From CAYXDO01 sp964463485 (GTDB lineage: Bacteria > Myxococcota > Kuafuiibacteriia > Kuafuiibacteriales > Kuafuiibacteriaceae): a DNA stretch of 64,000 nt. Of the stretch, positions 44,722-53,322 are shown in pieces. The notes below the pieces were generated by a model. That model ran no database searches. It was not told where the DNA came from and saw nothing but the letters and a program-made list of their open reading frames with translations. Within the stretch, counting starts at the first letter, position 1. Each line of letters starts with the position of its first letter. The position numbers and the translations under genes are program-made. The stretch lies in contig CAYXDO010000005.1 in NCBI GenBank assembly GCA_964463485.1, forward strand, positions 62,001-126,000, given 5' to 3'.

Positions 44722-46377
44722 TCAGCGGTGGCCCGCGGCAGCGCGGAAAGCCAACCAGGTAGCATAGCCCCCGGAGAGGTTCTTGGCGTCATAACCTCGG
44801 TGCAGGAGTAAGCGCTGAGCGAAATAGGCACGCTGCCCCGCCGCACAATAGACCCACACCGGCCGGTCCCGGGGCAACTCGTCGACGTGTCCACGCAGGG
44901 TGGACAGCGGCATGTTGCGAGCGCCCTCGAGGTGACCCCGGTCAAACTCACTCCGCTCCCGAACGTCCAAGAGCAAGTGGTCGGTCTCCTCGACCCGACT
45001 CCAATCGGCGAGTCGCATGTCTCCGTTCAACACGTTGACCGCCATCATGCCTGCCACGTTCACAGGGTCCTTGGCCGCCCCAAATTGGGGGGCGTAACAG
45101 AGCTCGGCGTCGGCGAGATCCTGAGCCGACCCGCCCATCTGAAGCATGGTCGCGATGACGTCGATGCGTTTGTCCACACCCTCCGCGCCCACCGCTTGGG
45201 CCCCGAGGATCTTGCCCGAGTGACTGAAAATCAACTTCAAGTGCACCGGCTGAGCGCCTGGATAATATCCAGCGTGATGGCCGGGATGGAGATAAACGAC
45301 GTGAAAATCGCTCGTCCCCGCGCGGCGCAGACCCTTCTCGCTTGCGCCCGTCGTGGCGACGGTCAGACCCATCACGCTCACGATGGCGGTGCCCTGGACC
45401 CCTCGAAACTTGGGTTCCCGCCCGGCCAGAGTCTCGGCGGCAATTCGGCCCTGACGATTGGCGGGACCGGCGAGTGGAAGGATGACTTCCTGCCCGCTCA
45501 CTACGTCACTCACCTCGATCGCGTCGCCGACCGCCAAGATCCGCGGGTCGCTCGTGCGCATCTGTCGATCGACGACGATCCCACCTCGCTCCCCGATCGC
45601 GAGCCCCGCCGCCCGCGCGAGCGTCGTCTCCGGGCGAACGCCGATCGCGAGGATCACGATGTCCGTATCGACGGCCACGCCCGACTCGGTCTTGACTCGA
45701 AGGCGGTCTCCGACCGCCTCGATTCCCGCGAACCCGTCGCCGAGCCGAAGGTGCAGACCCTTTTCACGCAGATGGGTGGCCACCGGGGCGGCCATCTCTG
45801 CATCGAGCGGCGGCATGACTTGCGGGAGCTTCTCGAGGAGAGTCACCTCGAGCCCGCGGTGCACGAGATTCTCGGCCATCTCGAGACCGATGAACCCACC
45901 CCCTACGACTACGGCTTTCCTGCAATTTCGTTCGAGGAGCCACTCGCGCACTTGCCGAGTATCTGGAATGGTTCGGATGCTGAATACGCCCGGTAAGTTC
46001 GTGCCCGGAAGCTGCGGCCGGATCGGAGCCGCTCCAGGAGACAGGACCAGCGCGTCCCAGCGCTCGTCTCGCTCATCTCCCGTACGCAGATCGCGAACGT
46101 GCAGCGTCCGAGCCCCGCGGTCGATGGCAGTCACTTCGTGCTCCGTGCGCACCTCGATGTTGAATCGGTCGCGAAAGAGCTCCCGCGACGCGAGCAGCAA
46201 CTTTCCCTCTTCGGGGATCACGTTGCCTACGTGGTACGGCAGCCCGCAGTTCGCGAAGGACACGAACGGACCTCGATCGAACAAGACGATCTCGACGGAC
46301 TCGTCCAACCGTCGCAGACGAGCTGCGGCGGAGGCTCCGCCAGCCACGCCGCCCACGATCAATACTCTCCGTGTCAT
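44722..46377 (-). CDS. CoA-disulfide reductase fused to rhodanese
   Basis: Length 551 residues. ATG 46377 is preferred over GTG 46383 because GGGAAG sits 8 bases upstream. FAD/NAD(P)H-dependent reductase of the CoADR type: GGVAGGASAAARLRR, active Cys44 in SFANCGLPY, VVGGGFIGLEMAENL, and AVGDAIE. The last ~100 residues are a rhodanese domain with active Cys511 in CAAGQR. This fusion (Cdr-Rhd) reduces CoA disulfides, persulfides or polysulfides. It is preceded, on the same strand, by a Cys-rich 61-residue protein whose stop is 2 bases away from the start; both probably belong to sulfur/redox handling. Confidence 0.93.
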   Translation of the reverse strand: MTRRVLIVGGVAGGASAAARLRRLDESVEIVLFDRGPFVSFANCGLPYHVGNVIPEEGKLLLASRELFRDRFNIEVRTEHEVTAIDRGARTLHVRDLRTGDERDERWDALVLSPGAAPIRPQLPGTNLPGVFSIRTIPDTRQVREWLLERNCRKAVVVGGGFIGLEMAENLVHRGLEVTLLEKLPQVMPPLDAEMAAPVATHLREKGLHLRLGDGFAGIEAVGDRLRVKTESGVAVDTDIVILAIGVRPETTLARAAGLAIGERGGIVVDRQMRTSDPRILAVGDAIEVSDVVSGQEVILPLAGPANRQGRIAAETLAGREPKFRGVQGTAIVSVMGLTVATTGASEKGLRRAGTSDFHVVYLHPGHHAGYYPGAQPVHLKLIFSHSGKILGAQAVGAEGVDKRIDVIATMLQMGGSAQDLADAELCYAPQFGAAKDPVNVAGMMAVNVLNGDMRLADWSRVEETDHLLLDVRERSEFDRGHLEGARNMPLSTLRGHVDELPRDRPVWVYCAAGQRAYFAQRLLLHRGYDAKNLSGGYATWLAFRAAAGHR

Positions 46378-46379
46378 GG

Positions 46380-46565
46380 TCACTTCCCAAACAAGCGACT
46401 CAAGAGCGAGCCGTTCGCGGTCTTCTTGGCAGAATCCTTCGGGGCCTTGTCACGACAAACACACCGTGCTGATTTCGGGACGTCTCCGAGCACTTGCTCC
46501 ACGTGGGCGCCACACCCAGCCCAGGTAGGTTTACCGCAGCTATTGCAGGTGATACGTCGACACAT
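46380..46565 (-). CDS. Small Cys-rich (zinc-ribbon-like) protein
   Basis: Length 61 residues from ATG 46565 (ATG 46568 also possible); GGAGG lies 5 bases upstream of 46565. Six Cys are arranged as CxxC pairs (TCNSCGKPTWAGCG, ARCVC), a pattern that usually binds zinc. GCGAHVEQVLGDVP is characteristic of a widespread small family without known function. The tail is Lys/Ser-rich. Directly upstream of the CoA-disulfide reductase, so a shared transcript is likely. Confidence 0.8.
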   Translation of the reverse strand: MCRRITCNSCGKPTWAGCGAHVEQVLGDVPKSARCVCRDKAPKDSAKKTANGSLLSRLFGK

Positions 46566-46630
46566 CATGACCTCCGGGTGAGGAAAAATTCGCTTCTAAG
46601 TACACGTCCTCGGAAGTCCGTGACCATGCT

Positions 46631-46745
46631 GAAACCACAGAGAACGCGAAGAGAAGACACGGAGCACACCGAGAACGGCCGATTCGATCATCGGCGTGCT
46701 CCGTGTGCTGCGGCGCTCTGCTCTCCGTAGTTTCTCCGTTGGTCA
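46631..46745. repeat. Imperfect long hairpin of the CACAGAG/CACGGAG type
   Basis: Within the 268-base gap 46566-46833. Left arm begins ACCACAGAGAACGCG, right arm ends in TTTCTCCGTTGGT. The core arms ACACGGAGCAC (46657-46667) and GTGCTCCGTGT (46696-46706) are perfect. This resembles the CCACAGAG...CACGGAG repeats that occur in many bacterial genomes. No gene was found in the gap. Confidence 0.6.
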
Positions 46746-46833
46746 CTCACTTGCGGGAACGTGAACGTGTACTGAGAGCCCACCGGAACGGACAGGATTC
46801 GGGGAGCGGTCGATTGTCACACCGAATCGAAGC

Positions 46834-47568
46834 TCACTCACCCACTTCTTTCCTCGGGGCCGCGGATACGAGCTGGTTGATTTCCACGAAGCCCGGAGGC
46901 TCGAACCCAAGGACCGACGCAAAGGCCCGGCGCGCTAGGGTTTCAGCGGTGGGTCGGCTCGTGCCCACCATTCGATCCAAGAGCGCCAGGTCGGCGCCTT
47001 CGACGAACAACCCGGCGACCTTCTTCCCGAGCTTGGCTCCCCGAACCCTCATCGAACCGTCTCCGGGCCTGCCAAGCTCAGCCTCCGGTGACCACGCGAC
47101 GGCCGCCCCGCCTACGTGCTCGAAGAGCTCGAGCGCAAACTCCGAAGGGCTCCCCGCCTTCTGTCCACGGTACCAAGCCACGCTCGCGACGCCGTCCCTC
47201 GGCTCGGCAAAGCAGGCGATCGCGTTGGCGCCGTTCCACGCAGTAGCCTCTGCCGCAGCCGTCAGGAGGTCGTCCGGAAACAGCGGCTCACCGTGGATCT
47301 CGGACCAGTCCGTGAGTACGTCGGGCCATTTGGGTGAACGCGTCGCGGACGCACGATCGGGAGACGCCACGGTGACGGCACGCGAGCTCTTCTTGGCAGC
47401 AAAGGTCACTCGAGCGACCCAGCCGCTCCCGCGCCACATCTCCTGCAACGCCGAAACCAACGCGGCTTCGTCTCGAACGTCCACGATCACCCAACCTGGC
47501 ATCATCGCGTTGTACTCCAAACGCGAAGCTCGATGCCAGGGGCTGGTCAGAAGATGATCGACACTCAC
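46834..47568 (-). CDS. Hypothetical protein, coupled to lamin-tail protein
   Basis: Length 244 residues. It starts at GTG 47568, overlapping the stop of the upstream lamin-tail gene by 4 bases (GTGA). No signal peptide or membrane helix is seen. It has alternating helices and strands (PGWVIVDVRDEAALVSALQE, FALELFEHVGGAAVAWSP, GKKVAGLFVEGADLALLDRM) but no recognised family. Being coupled to a surface protein while itself appearing cytoplasmic is odd; the link may be expression timing only. Confidence 0.68.
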   Translation of the reverse strand: MSVDHLLTSPWHRASRLEYNAMMPGWVIVDVRDEAALVSALQEMWRGSGWVARVTFAAKKSSRAVTVASPDRASATRSPKWPDVLTDWSEIHGEPLFPDDLLTAAAEATAWNGANAIACFAEPRDGVASVAWYRGQKAGSPSEFALELFEHVGGAAVAWSPEAELGRPGDGSMRVRGAKLGKKVAGLFVEGADLALLDRMVGTSRPTAETLARRAFASVLGFEPPGFVEINQLVSAAPRKEVGE

Positions 47569-49415
47569 CGATGAGTACGTCGACGCCAGGCCAGACCCAT
47601 AAGGACGAACAAAGCCGAGAACAGGCCGGAGCTACTCCGCGTGAGCTCCGTGGCCTCGCACGAGCAGCCGCTCGTCTCCGAGGTCCGCTCGGCCGCGCGT
47701 CCGGCGTCCTTGGAGCTCGAGCTCGGACGACCAGAATCGTACAGCCCCTGCGCGTCGGGCGAGCCCATTCCGGCGTCGGAGGTCGCGCTCCCGTCCTGCG
47801 CCGGTCCCGAATCCGGCACGACCACCGCGTCCGGCCGCACGCCGGAATCAGTCACGCCAGCGTCGGTCGGCGATGCACCACACGCCACGATCACCGAGGT
47901 GTTCCGGGGTGCAGGAGTCGCCGAGACGAAGTCCAAGCTGTTGTTGTCCGAATCCTGACACCCACCACCGGCCCGCACGGCAGCGTGAGTCGAATCGAGC
48001 GCAGGCGCGGCAGCACCTTCGAAGTCATTGGCCGTCCCATAACCCACCAAGTCCACGATGTCGTCGCGCGGACAAGGCGTCGCCCCACAGCCCAAGGACT
48101 CCGTGACCCGGGCCAAGGCCACCTTGCCGTTGGCCGAGCCCAAGTTGGAGATGCTGTCGAAGTCCCCCACCGCCGGCAGAGGGTCGCCCACCGCGCCGCC
48201 CGAAGCCATCTGGACCAAAAAATACTGACCCGGCTGAATGGTCACGTCTGGGAGCACGGTGAGTGAGTTGCTGACTCCGCCGTCCGGAGGCGGATTCGCA
48301 AAATTTCCGGTGGCGCTGCCGTACTGAATCGAGAGGCCAGTCAGCGAGATGGGACTGGTGGTCGGATTGTAGAGCTCTACGAAGTCGTTGGAGTAGATCG
48401 CGCCCGAGTTGCCGCCACCACCGTAAAATTGGCTAATCACCAACCCCTCACCCAGCGTCGAGACTCCTCCGTCTTCAGACGGCCCTGCGTCGAAGACAGC
48501 GGCATCCGGCGCGGTCGCATCCGGCGCGCCAGCGTCCGGAGCCGTCGCATCCAGCGCGGCAGCGTCGAGAGCCGTCGCATCCGGAGCCGTCGCATCCGGG
48601 GCCGTCGCATCCGGGGCCGTCGCATCCGGGGCCGTCGCATCCGGGGCCGTCGCGTCCGGGGCCGTCGCATCCGGGGCCGTCGCATCCGGCGCGCCAGCGT
48701 CCACTTGAGCGCCGCAAGGCGTTGGCGAGGTCGACGAGTTTCGCGGGAGCGACGCTGGAGTGACTACATCGAAGTCGCTCGAGCTCTCTTGGGTGTCCGT
48801 GCACCCGCCGGCCTTCCGCTGAAGTGACTTGGTCGCGTTCAACACCGCTGTGGCGGCCGATCCCTCGAAGTCACTCGCGGTTCCATAGCCGACCATGTCC
48901 ACGATGTCGGTGGTGGGGCAGCGCGCCGCTCCGCAGCCGAGCGACGTCACGACTCGGGCGAGCGCTACCTTGCCACTCGTCTGGGCGAGATCGAGCGTCC
49001 CCACCGTGTCGCCCGCCGGAACCGCGGCGCCATTGGCTCCGCCAGACAACAGCGCCAAATGCGCTCCGCCCGGAGGGACCAGGATGCCAGAGGCAAACAG
49101 GAGGATGTTTCCGCTCGACGACCCGAAATTGCCCGCGGCGCTTCCGTATTGAAGCGACAAACCGTCGAGTGACACGGCCACATTCGATCGATTGAAGAGC
49201 TCGATGAAGTCGTTTCGGAACGTCGCGCCGGTGTTGCCGCCGCCGCCGTAGACCGCGCTGATCACGACGCCGTCACCGGCGAGGCCACGCGCGCTCTCGC
49301 CGACCCTTCCGGGATCCGAGCAGCCAGTCACGCATGCGATCGCGGCGGTCGATACGCTCCCGACCAGTGTCTTCGAAAGGTGGGTCGATCCAGCTGCGGT
49401 CCGTTTGATCTTCAT
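47565..49415 (-). CDS. Double lamin-tail-domain surface protein with MYXO-CTERM
   Basis: Length 616 residues from ATG 49415; GGAGG 7 bases upstream is a good ribosome-binding site. The signal peptide ends around CVTGC, a possible lipobox. Two lamin-tail domains (about residues 50-225 and 320-500) share VVISAVYGGGGNTGA / LVISQFYGGGGNSGA starts and FIELFN/FVELYN motifs. They are joined by a ~75-residue (APDAT)n linker. The C-terminus is SGCSCEATE..., a hydrophobic segment (LFSALFVLMGLAW) and RRR, a MYXO-CTERM-like sorting tail. Combining a probable lipobox and a MYXO-CTERM would anchor it at both ends or one may be unused. The ligand is unknown. Confidence 0.85.
   Translation of the reverse strand: MKIKRTAAGSTHLSKTLVGSVSTAAIACVTGCSDPGRVGESARGLAGDGVVISAVYGGGGNTGATFRNDFIELFNRSNVAVSLDGLSLQYGSAAGNFGSSSGNILLFASGILVPPGGAHLALLSGGANGAAVPAGDTVGTLDLAQTSGKVALARVVTSLGCGAARCPTTDIVDMVGYGTASDFEGSAATAVLNATKSLQRKAGGCTDTQESSSDFDVVTPASLPRNSSTSPTPCGAQVDAGAPDATAPDATAPDATAPDATAPDATAPDATAPDATAPDATALDAAALDATAPDAGAPDATAPDAAVFDAGPSEDGGVSTLGEGLVISQFYGGGGNSGAIYSNDFVELYNPTTSPISLTGLSIQYGSATGNFANPPPDGGVSNSLTVLPDVTIQPGQYFLVQMASGGAVGDPLPAVGDFDSISNLGSANGKVALARVTESLGCGATPCPRDDIVDLVGYGTANDFEGAAAPALDSTHAAVRAGGGCQDSDNNSLDFVSATPAPRNTSVIVACGASPTDAGVTDSGVRPDAVVVPDSGPAQDGSATSDAGMGSPDAQGLYDSGRPSSSSKDAGRAAERTSETSGCSCEATELTRSSSGLFSALFVLMGLAWRRRTHR
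48500..48706. repeat. 15-base tandem coding repeat (APDAT)n
   Basis: About 13 units of a 15-base repeat (GCCGTCGCATCCGGG and variants) encode APDAT/ALDAA/APDAG on the minus strand. The central seven copies are almost identical, the outer ones degenerate, as expected for slippage-driven growth. It is a linker between two lamin-tail domains; not a CRISPR. Confidence 0.85.
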
Positions 49416-49558
49416 GAGCTCGCCTCCGTTCGGTAGTCGCGCGCGGAAGCTACAACAAGAGACCCTCGATCGGGAACCAACCTCCGGGCCCGCGCGGACC
49501 CGCGGGTCGGCGATATCCCTGCATCAGAGGCATGGCGCGGACGACGGGAAGGAGTAGA

Positions 49559-51283
49559 TCAGTAGACCAGCCCGAGCTCCTTCAGCTTGGTACAGCGGCC
49601 GTTCCGGATCGAAATCTCCATCTCGACCGGGTCATCGAAAATCGCGATCGTCGCTGCAGCTGGTTCATAGGGACGCCATCGAGGCGAGAGCTCCGGCGCG
49701 CCCACCTGGGCGAACCGAGCCCAGGCTCCTTGGATTGCTCGATGCACCAAATCATCGGACGCCGTCGGAATGATACCCATCGAGGAGAAGGTGCCGAACA
49801 CGTAAGGCAGCTCGATGCCGTGGGCCGCGCCGACCGCGCGTGTGAGCAGCGGCGAGCGCCTGAAGTGATAAGCAAAGGACGGCATCGCCCCACCCGAGGC
49901 GGCCTCCGCCGCTGAGAGTCCTGGGCAGATGAAAGTGAGATCACCCAAGAACGCGATCCACGCGTCCGAGGGCAGGAAAAACTCACTCGCCGGATACAAA
50001 TCCATGATCCGATCGAGTGCAGACTCGTCGTCTCCGGCGAATCGCGAGATTCCGTCGCGAAGCGCGGCTCGCGACACCACGAGCTCCGAAGCCGCGAAGA
50101 GAATCCCTTCGTGAGAATTACTGCCGGCGATGAACGGTTTGTCGCCCGCGGACGTGCGCAAGCGGCTGATGGGTTGCTCGACGACGAACGCGCCGTCGAC
50201 GTGCGGACTGTTCGCTCCGAGCGCATCGATGTCCCCGAAGAAGATGGACGTCACGCCCACGGCCTCGGCCAAATCCGCGACGGGCATGGCGCGCAGGCAC
50301 GAGAGCTGAGTCGCCGGATCTCCACAACCGAGACTCGCGGCGAGCGCCTCGCCAGCGGCGATGCTCGGTCGGGCGCCGAGGAGACCTCGATCGCGCTCCT
50401 CACTCAGGGCACAGAACCCGGACTCCATGATCGCCTTGTGAAACAGTGCATCGGCCTGAGGCACGCCGAACAGCGTGCACACGGAGATCGCACCGGCAGA
50501 CTCGCCGAAGATCGTCACGTTTCCGGGATCACCACCGAAGCCGGCGATGTTTCGCTGAACCCAGCGTAGCGCCTCCACCTGGTCGCGAATCCCGTAATTC
50601 CCGGCGCTGTCCTCTTCGCTCTCGGACGCGAGAGCCTCGGTCGAAAGAAATCCGAGCGGACCCACCCGATAGTTGAACGAGGCGACGACGACGTCGGCGT
50701 TCCGCGCGAGCTCTCGCGCGTCGTAAATCGGCCAGGCGCTCGAACCGAGCAGAAACCCACCTCCGTAGATGAACACCATCACCGGGCGAGTCACCGCGTC
50801 GTCATGAGCCCACACGTTGATACTCAGGCAGTCTTCACTCTGGGGTCCAGCAAAATCGCCCAGAATCAGCTCCGGGCCGAGCTTGACCTGCGGGCACGCC
50901 GGCCCGAAGTCGGTCGTCTCGCGGATATCGGTCCACGGTTCGACGGGCACGGGGGGGCGAAACCGTCGCGACCCGACCGGCGGCTCCGCAAACGGAATCC
51001 CGAGAAACGCCCGAAGATCACCGTCCTGCTTCCCGCGGACCTTTCCCGTGTCGAGCTGAATCGTGAGTCCGCTCTGGGGGACCACTGACGCGTCCACTGT
51101 CGCGTCCACTGTCGCGTCCACTGTCGCGTCTCTGGCCTCTTCCGTGCCGGAATCCGCGATGACTCCGGCGTCGATCGAAGTCGTAGAGTCCCCGTCCGCG
51201 GCGACGCTTCCGTCCAAACCGTCCTGGTTCGACGAACACGCGCAGAAGCTAGCGACGATCGCCGTGAGGGCTCGGGTACGCAC
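49559..51283 (-). CDS. Type-B carboxylesterase lipoprotein
   Basis: Length 574 residues from GTG 51283, which gives a short signal MRTRALTAIVASFCAC; no ATG is available. A (DATV)n linker (12-base repeats at 51083-51128) precedes the catalytic domain. Alpha/beta hydrolase with a complete triad: nucleophile in FGESAGA (near residue 260), Glu in NSHEGIL (near 390), His in AAHGIEL (near 487), plus EDCLSINVW and the oxyanion loop YGGGF. Hydrolyses carboxylic esters, probably at the cell surface. LURP-one gene lies 61 bases upstream on the same strand. Confidence 0.9.
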   Translation of the reverse strand: MRTRALTAIVASFCACSSNQDGLDGSVAADGDSTTSIDAGVIADSGTEEARDATVDATVDATVDASVVPQSGLTIQLDTGKVRGKQDGDLRAFLGIPFAEPPVGSRRFRPPVPVEPWTDIRETTDFGPACPQVKLGPELILGDFAGPQSEDCLSINVWAHDDAVTRPVMVFIYGGGFLLGSSAWPIYDARELARNADVVVASFNYRVGPLGFLSTEALASESEEDSAGNYGIRDQVEALRWVQRNIAGFGGDPGNVTIFGESAGAISVCTLFGVPQADALFHKAIMESGFCALSEERDRGLLGARPSIAAGEALAASLGCGDPATQLSCLRAMPVADLAEAVGVTSIFFGDIDALGANSPHVDGAFVVEQPISRLRTSAGDKPFIAGSNSHEGILFAASELVVSRAALRDGISRFAGDDESALDRIMDLYPASEFFLPSDAWIAFLGDLTFICPGLSAAEAASGGAMPSFAYHFRRSPLLTRAVGAAHGIELPYVFGTFSSMGIIPTASDDLVHRAIQGAWARFAQVGAPELSPRWRPYEPAAATIAIFDDPVEMEISIRNGRCTKLKELGLVY

Positions 51284-51344
51284 GCGGCCAGTCCACTTCG
51301 AGGTGATGCCCCGGTCAATCCAACTTTCGCCTGAGGTGACGAGG

Positions 51345-51839
51345 CTACTCGTGCCCCTCGCGATCTCGATGGCAACAGAGATCGATGACGACGGCGCTCG
51401 CAAGGATGAGTATGGTGTCCTCTCCCGGCGCGACCTCGATCCCGTACGAGTCCCGAAAGCTGAACCACGACTTCGAGACCTTCGCCACGGTGCGCCCGCC
51501 CCGCCTGAACTCATACTCATGCTCGGTCAGGCTGCCCTCCGCCTCGAGATCGTCCGGCCCCGGTACGTCGACAGTGAACGAGCACCGGAACAACGTGAAC
51601 AAGTCCTTCTTCACGACCGCGGCGACCTTGCCGCCTCGAATGACTTCGTAGGCAGGACCGATGGAGATGAGCTTTTCGCTGATCCGCGCGAGCTCGCGGC
51701 CAGAGGGATCGTGGAGAGTCAGCTTGTCCCCGATCGAGAACACCTTGCCATCGACCGTGACCACCTCGTTTCCGTCTTGGTCGGTGATCGTAAAGTCGTC
51801 GCCGATCGAGACCCAGTCTTGTTTCATGCGGAGCTTCAT
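51345..51839 (-). CDS. LURP-one-related (Tubby-like beta-barrel) protein
   Basis: Length 164 residues from ATG 51839. A single domain of the LURP-one/YxjI family: MKLRMKQDWVSIGDDFTITD, GNEVVTVDGKVFSIGDKLTL, GRELARISEKLISIGPAYEV and SKSWFSFRDSYGIEV are typical strands around a central helix (AVVIDLCCHR). The fold is a 12-stranded barrel similar to phospholipid scramblases and Tubby; biochemical role unknown. No signal peptide. A hexanucleotide microsatellite lies about 105-160 bases upstream of the start. Confidence 0.9.
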   Translation of the reverse strand: MKLRMKQDWVSIGDDFTITDQDGNEVVTVDGKVFSIGDKLTLHDPSGRELARISEKLISIGPAYEVIRGGKVAAVVKKDLFTLFRCSFTVDVPGPDDLEAEGSLTEHEYEFRRGGRTVAKVSKSWFSFRDSYGIEVAPGEDTILILASAVVIDLCCHRDREGHE

Positions 51840-51943
51840 GCGGTGACGATCGCTCAGCGAGGCCCAGGCCGCAAGCGATCTTGCCTCGAGGGTTCGGATT
51901 CCCGAGCACCGGTATGCGTACGGGCGTGAGCGTGAGTATCTGT

Positions 51944-51998
51944 TTGAATATGAATATGAATATGAATATGAATATGAATATGAGTATGAGTACTTGCT
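51944..51998. repeat. Hexanucleotide microsatellite TGAATA
   Basis: Seven copies of TATGAA followed by two of TATGAG, AT-rich in a GC-rich genome, inside the 386-base gap 51840-52225. Otherwise the gap holds no gene that I can support. It may be in the promoter region of the LURP-one gene (which starts at 51839 on the minus strand). Confidence 0.8.
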
Positions 51999-52225
51999 TC
52001 GTGAGCTTCCGAACGCTTGCCCTTCGCCCGCTTTTTCGACAGCTCGAGCTTAATGCCAGCGATCGAGAACCAGATGGAATGCGAAGTCGCGAGCGAACGC
52101 ACTCCGGCTTTGGGCCGTTCCACACGCTCGGAGCTCGTCGTCACGCGGTCCGAACCCAGGCGTTCGACCATGACCGCGCCAGGAAGGTCACTCCCAAGGC
52201 GTTCGATGATTCGATCGGTCGAAGC

Positions 52226-52639
52226 TCAACCGGACACGAGCGGCACGCGACTCCCGTCCGGGCGGCGCCAAATCGTCGAGAACTCCGAATCGTAGGTCCA
52301 GACCTTCGCCTTGGGCAGCAGGTTGCTGAGGACACAAAGGCAGCCATCCGCGTAGTCGGGCTCGTGATCGGCATAGCGGAGCAGCCAGTCGATGACTTCG
52401 GCCTCATGGTCACCTTCTTCGATCGTGTCGAGGCGAGTGATGTTGCCGTGCGCGAGCCACTCGCGCAGAGCGAGGCGGCTTCGCGACGAATGCAGAAAGA
52501 ATAGGGCCTCGGTGAGTACGGCCGGTATGACGGCCAACGACTGTCGCTCGAGCTTTCGGAGCGTCGCTCGGGCCCGACCAGAAAGCGGTTCGGAGATGTC
52601 GAGCAGGGACACTATCACGTTCGTGTCGAGCAGAATCAT
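52226..52639 (-). CDS. vapC: VapC-type PIN-domain RNase toxin
   Basis: Length 137 residues from ATG 52639, overlapping the antitoxin stop (ATGA). Acidic metal-binding residues of the PIN fold are all present: Asp5 (LLDTN), Glu44 (LTEAL), Asp98 with Asp95 (PDYADG) and Asp117 (TYDSEF). VapC toxins cut tRNA or rRNA when the antitoxin is degraded. The protein has the usual length, so the toxin looks functional. The target cannot be told from sequence. Confidence 0.92.
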   Translation of the reverse strand: MILLDTNVIVSLLDISEPLSGRARATLRKLERQSLAVIPAVLTEALFFLHSSRSRLALREWLAHGNITRLDTIEEGDHEAEVIDWLLRYADHEPDYADGCLCVLSNLLPKAKVWTYDSEFSTIWRRPDGSRVPLVSG

Positions 52640-52923
52640 CGGCCGCTCCGAGCACGACGCAGCCGTTTCCGAATCACCTCACGCGCTTGTCGCGCATCGG
52701 TGACGTCATGCTCGGGTCGGGGCGAGCCTTCGGTCATTGGGGATGCGAGCTGCCGATCGATCCGCTCGAGCACCGCCAGCCTACTCTCGCGACCCGACTG
52801 CGCACGCACGTAGGCGTCGTGAATGGCGGCCCGGACGAGCTCCGACACCACCACGCCGCCGGCCCTCAACGCGTCGATTTCGCGGCTTGTCTGTGGGTCG
52901 ATCCGAATGCTGATCGTGGACAT
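52636..52923 (-). CDS. vapB: Ribbon-helix-helix antitoxin of the VapC pair
   Basis: Length 95 residues from ATG 52923. The N-terminus STISIRIDPQTSREIDALRA is a ribbon-helix-helix DNA-binding domain (CopG/VapB type); the charged C-terminal half (REVIRKRLRRARSGR) should wrap the toxin. ATG 52953 is an alternative start but lies inside a 21-base perfect palindrome, the probable operator, so 52923 is preferred. It overlaps vapC by 4 bases. Confidence 0.85.
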   Translation of the reverse strand: MSTISIRIDPQTSREIDALRAGGVVVSELVRAAIHDAYVRAQSGRESRLAVLERIDRQLASPMTEGSPRPEHDVTDARQAREVIRKRLRRARSGR

Positions 52924-52934
52924 CGGGACCGATC

Positions 52935-52955
52935 GTATGGACACGATGTCCATAC
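52935..52955. promoter_or_regulatory. Palindromic operator of the vapBC module
   Basis: GTATGGACA-CGA-TGTCCATAC is a perfect inverted repeat with 9-base arms, 11 bases upstream of vapB ATG 52923. Ribbon-helix-helix antitoxins bind such palindromes to repress their own operon, so this is most likely the autoregulatory site. Confidence 0.75.
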
Positions 52956-53079
52956 GTCAAGATCCTCGACGGCCAGAGCTTCGACGCGACGGGGCCTGCG
53001 TGGTCGTCTGCCCGCTCTCCAGCACGGAGGGAGGTTTCTGCTCGAGTAGGGACGCGTGATACGCGAGCAACCTTGCCAT

Positions 53080-53295
53080 CTACGGCAAGCCCCCCTTCTG
53101 GAAGCGGAAGATCGACTCGGGATAGTTTCGCTTGACGAGAATCAATATCCCCGAAACGAGCCACAATAGGCCGGAGGCGATACTCAGGAAGAACAGAACT
53201 CCCCTCGGCTCACTCGCGCAGCCAGTCCCAAGAATTGATCCCTCGCCACATGCGAAGGACCTCACGGGGTCAGCTTTTACGCTCGGAGCCGACAA
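53080..53295 (-). CDS. Possible small membrane protein
   Basis: Length 71 residues if TTG 53295 is used; no good start or ribosome-binding site is seen. The part GVLFFLSIASGLLWLVSGILIL forms one long hydrophobic segment, followed by a basic, aromatic tail (KRNYPESIFRFQKGG). Codon pattern and context give weak support. It may be a chance frame. Confidence 0.3.
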   Translation of the reverse strand: MSAPSVKADPVRSFACGEGSILGTGCASEPRGVLFFLSIASGLLWLVSGILILVKRNYPESIFRFQKGGLP

Positions 53296-53322
53296 GCGTC
53301 TGAAAGAGTCCGCGACGCCGAC

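Noticed and set aside
47571..48266. Plus-strand frame opposite the lamin-tail protein
   Set aside because: Low-complexity antisense frame without any domain.
48500..48706. Possible CRISPR array
   Set aside because: Contiguous 15-base coding repeats without spacers.
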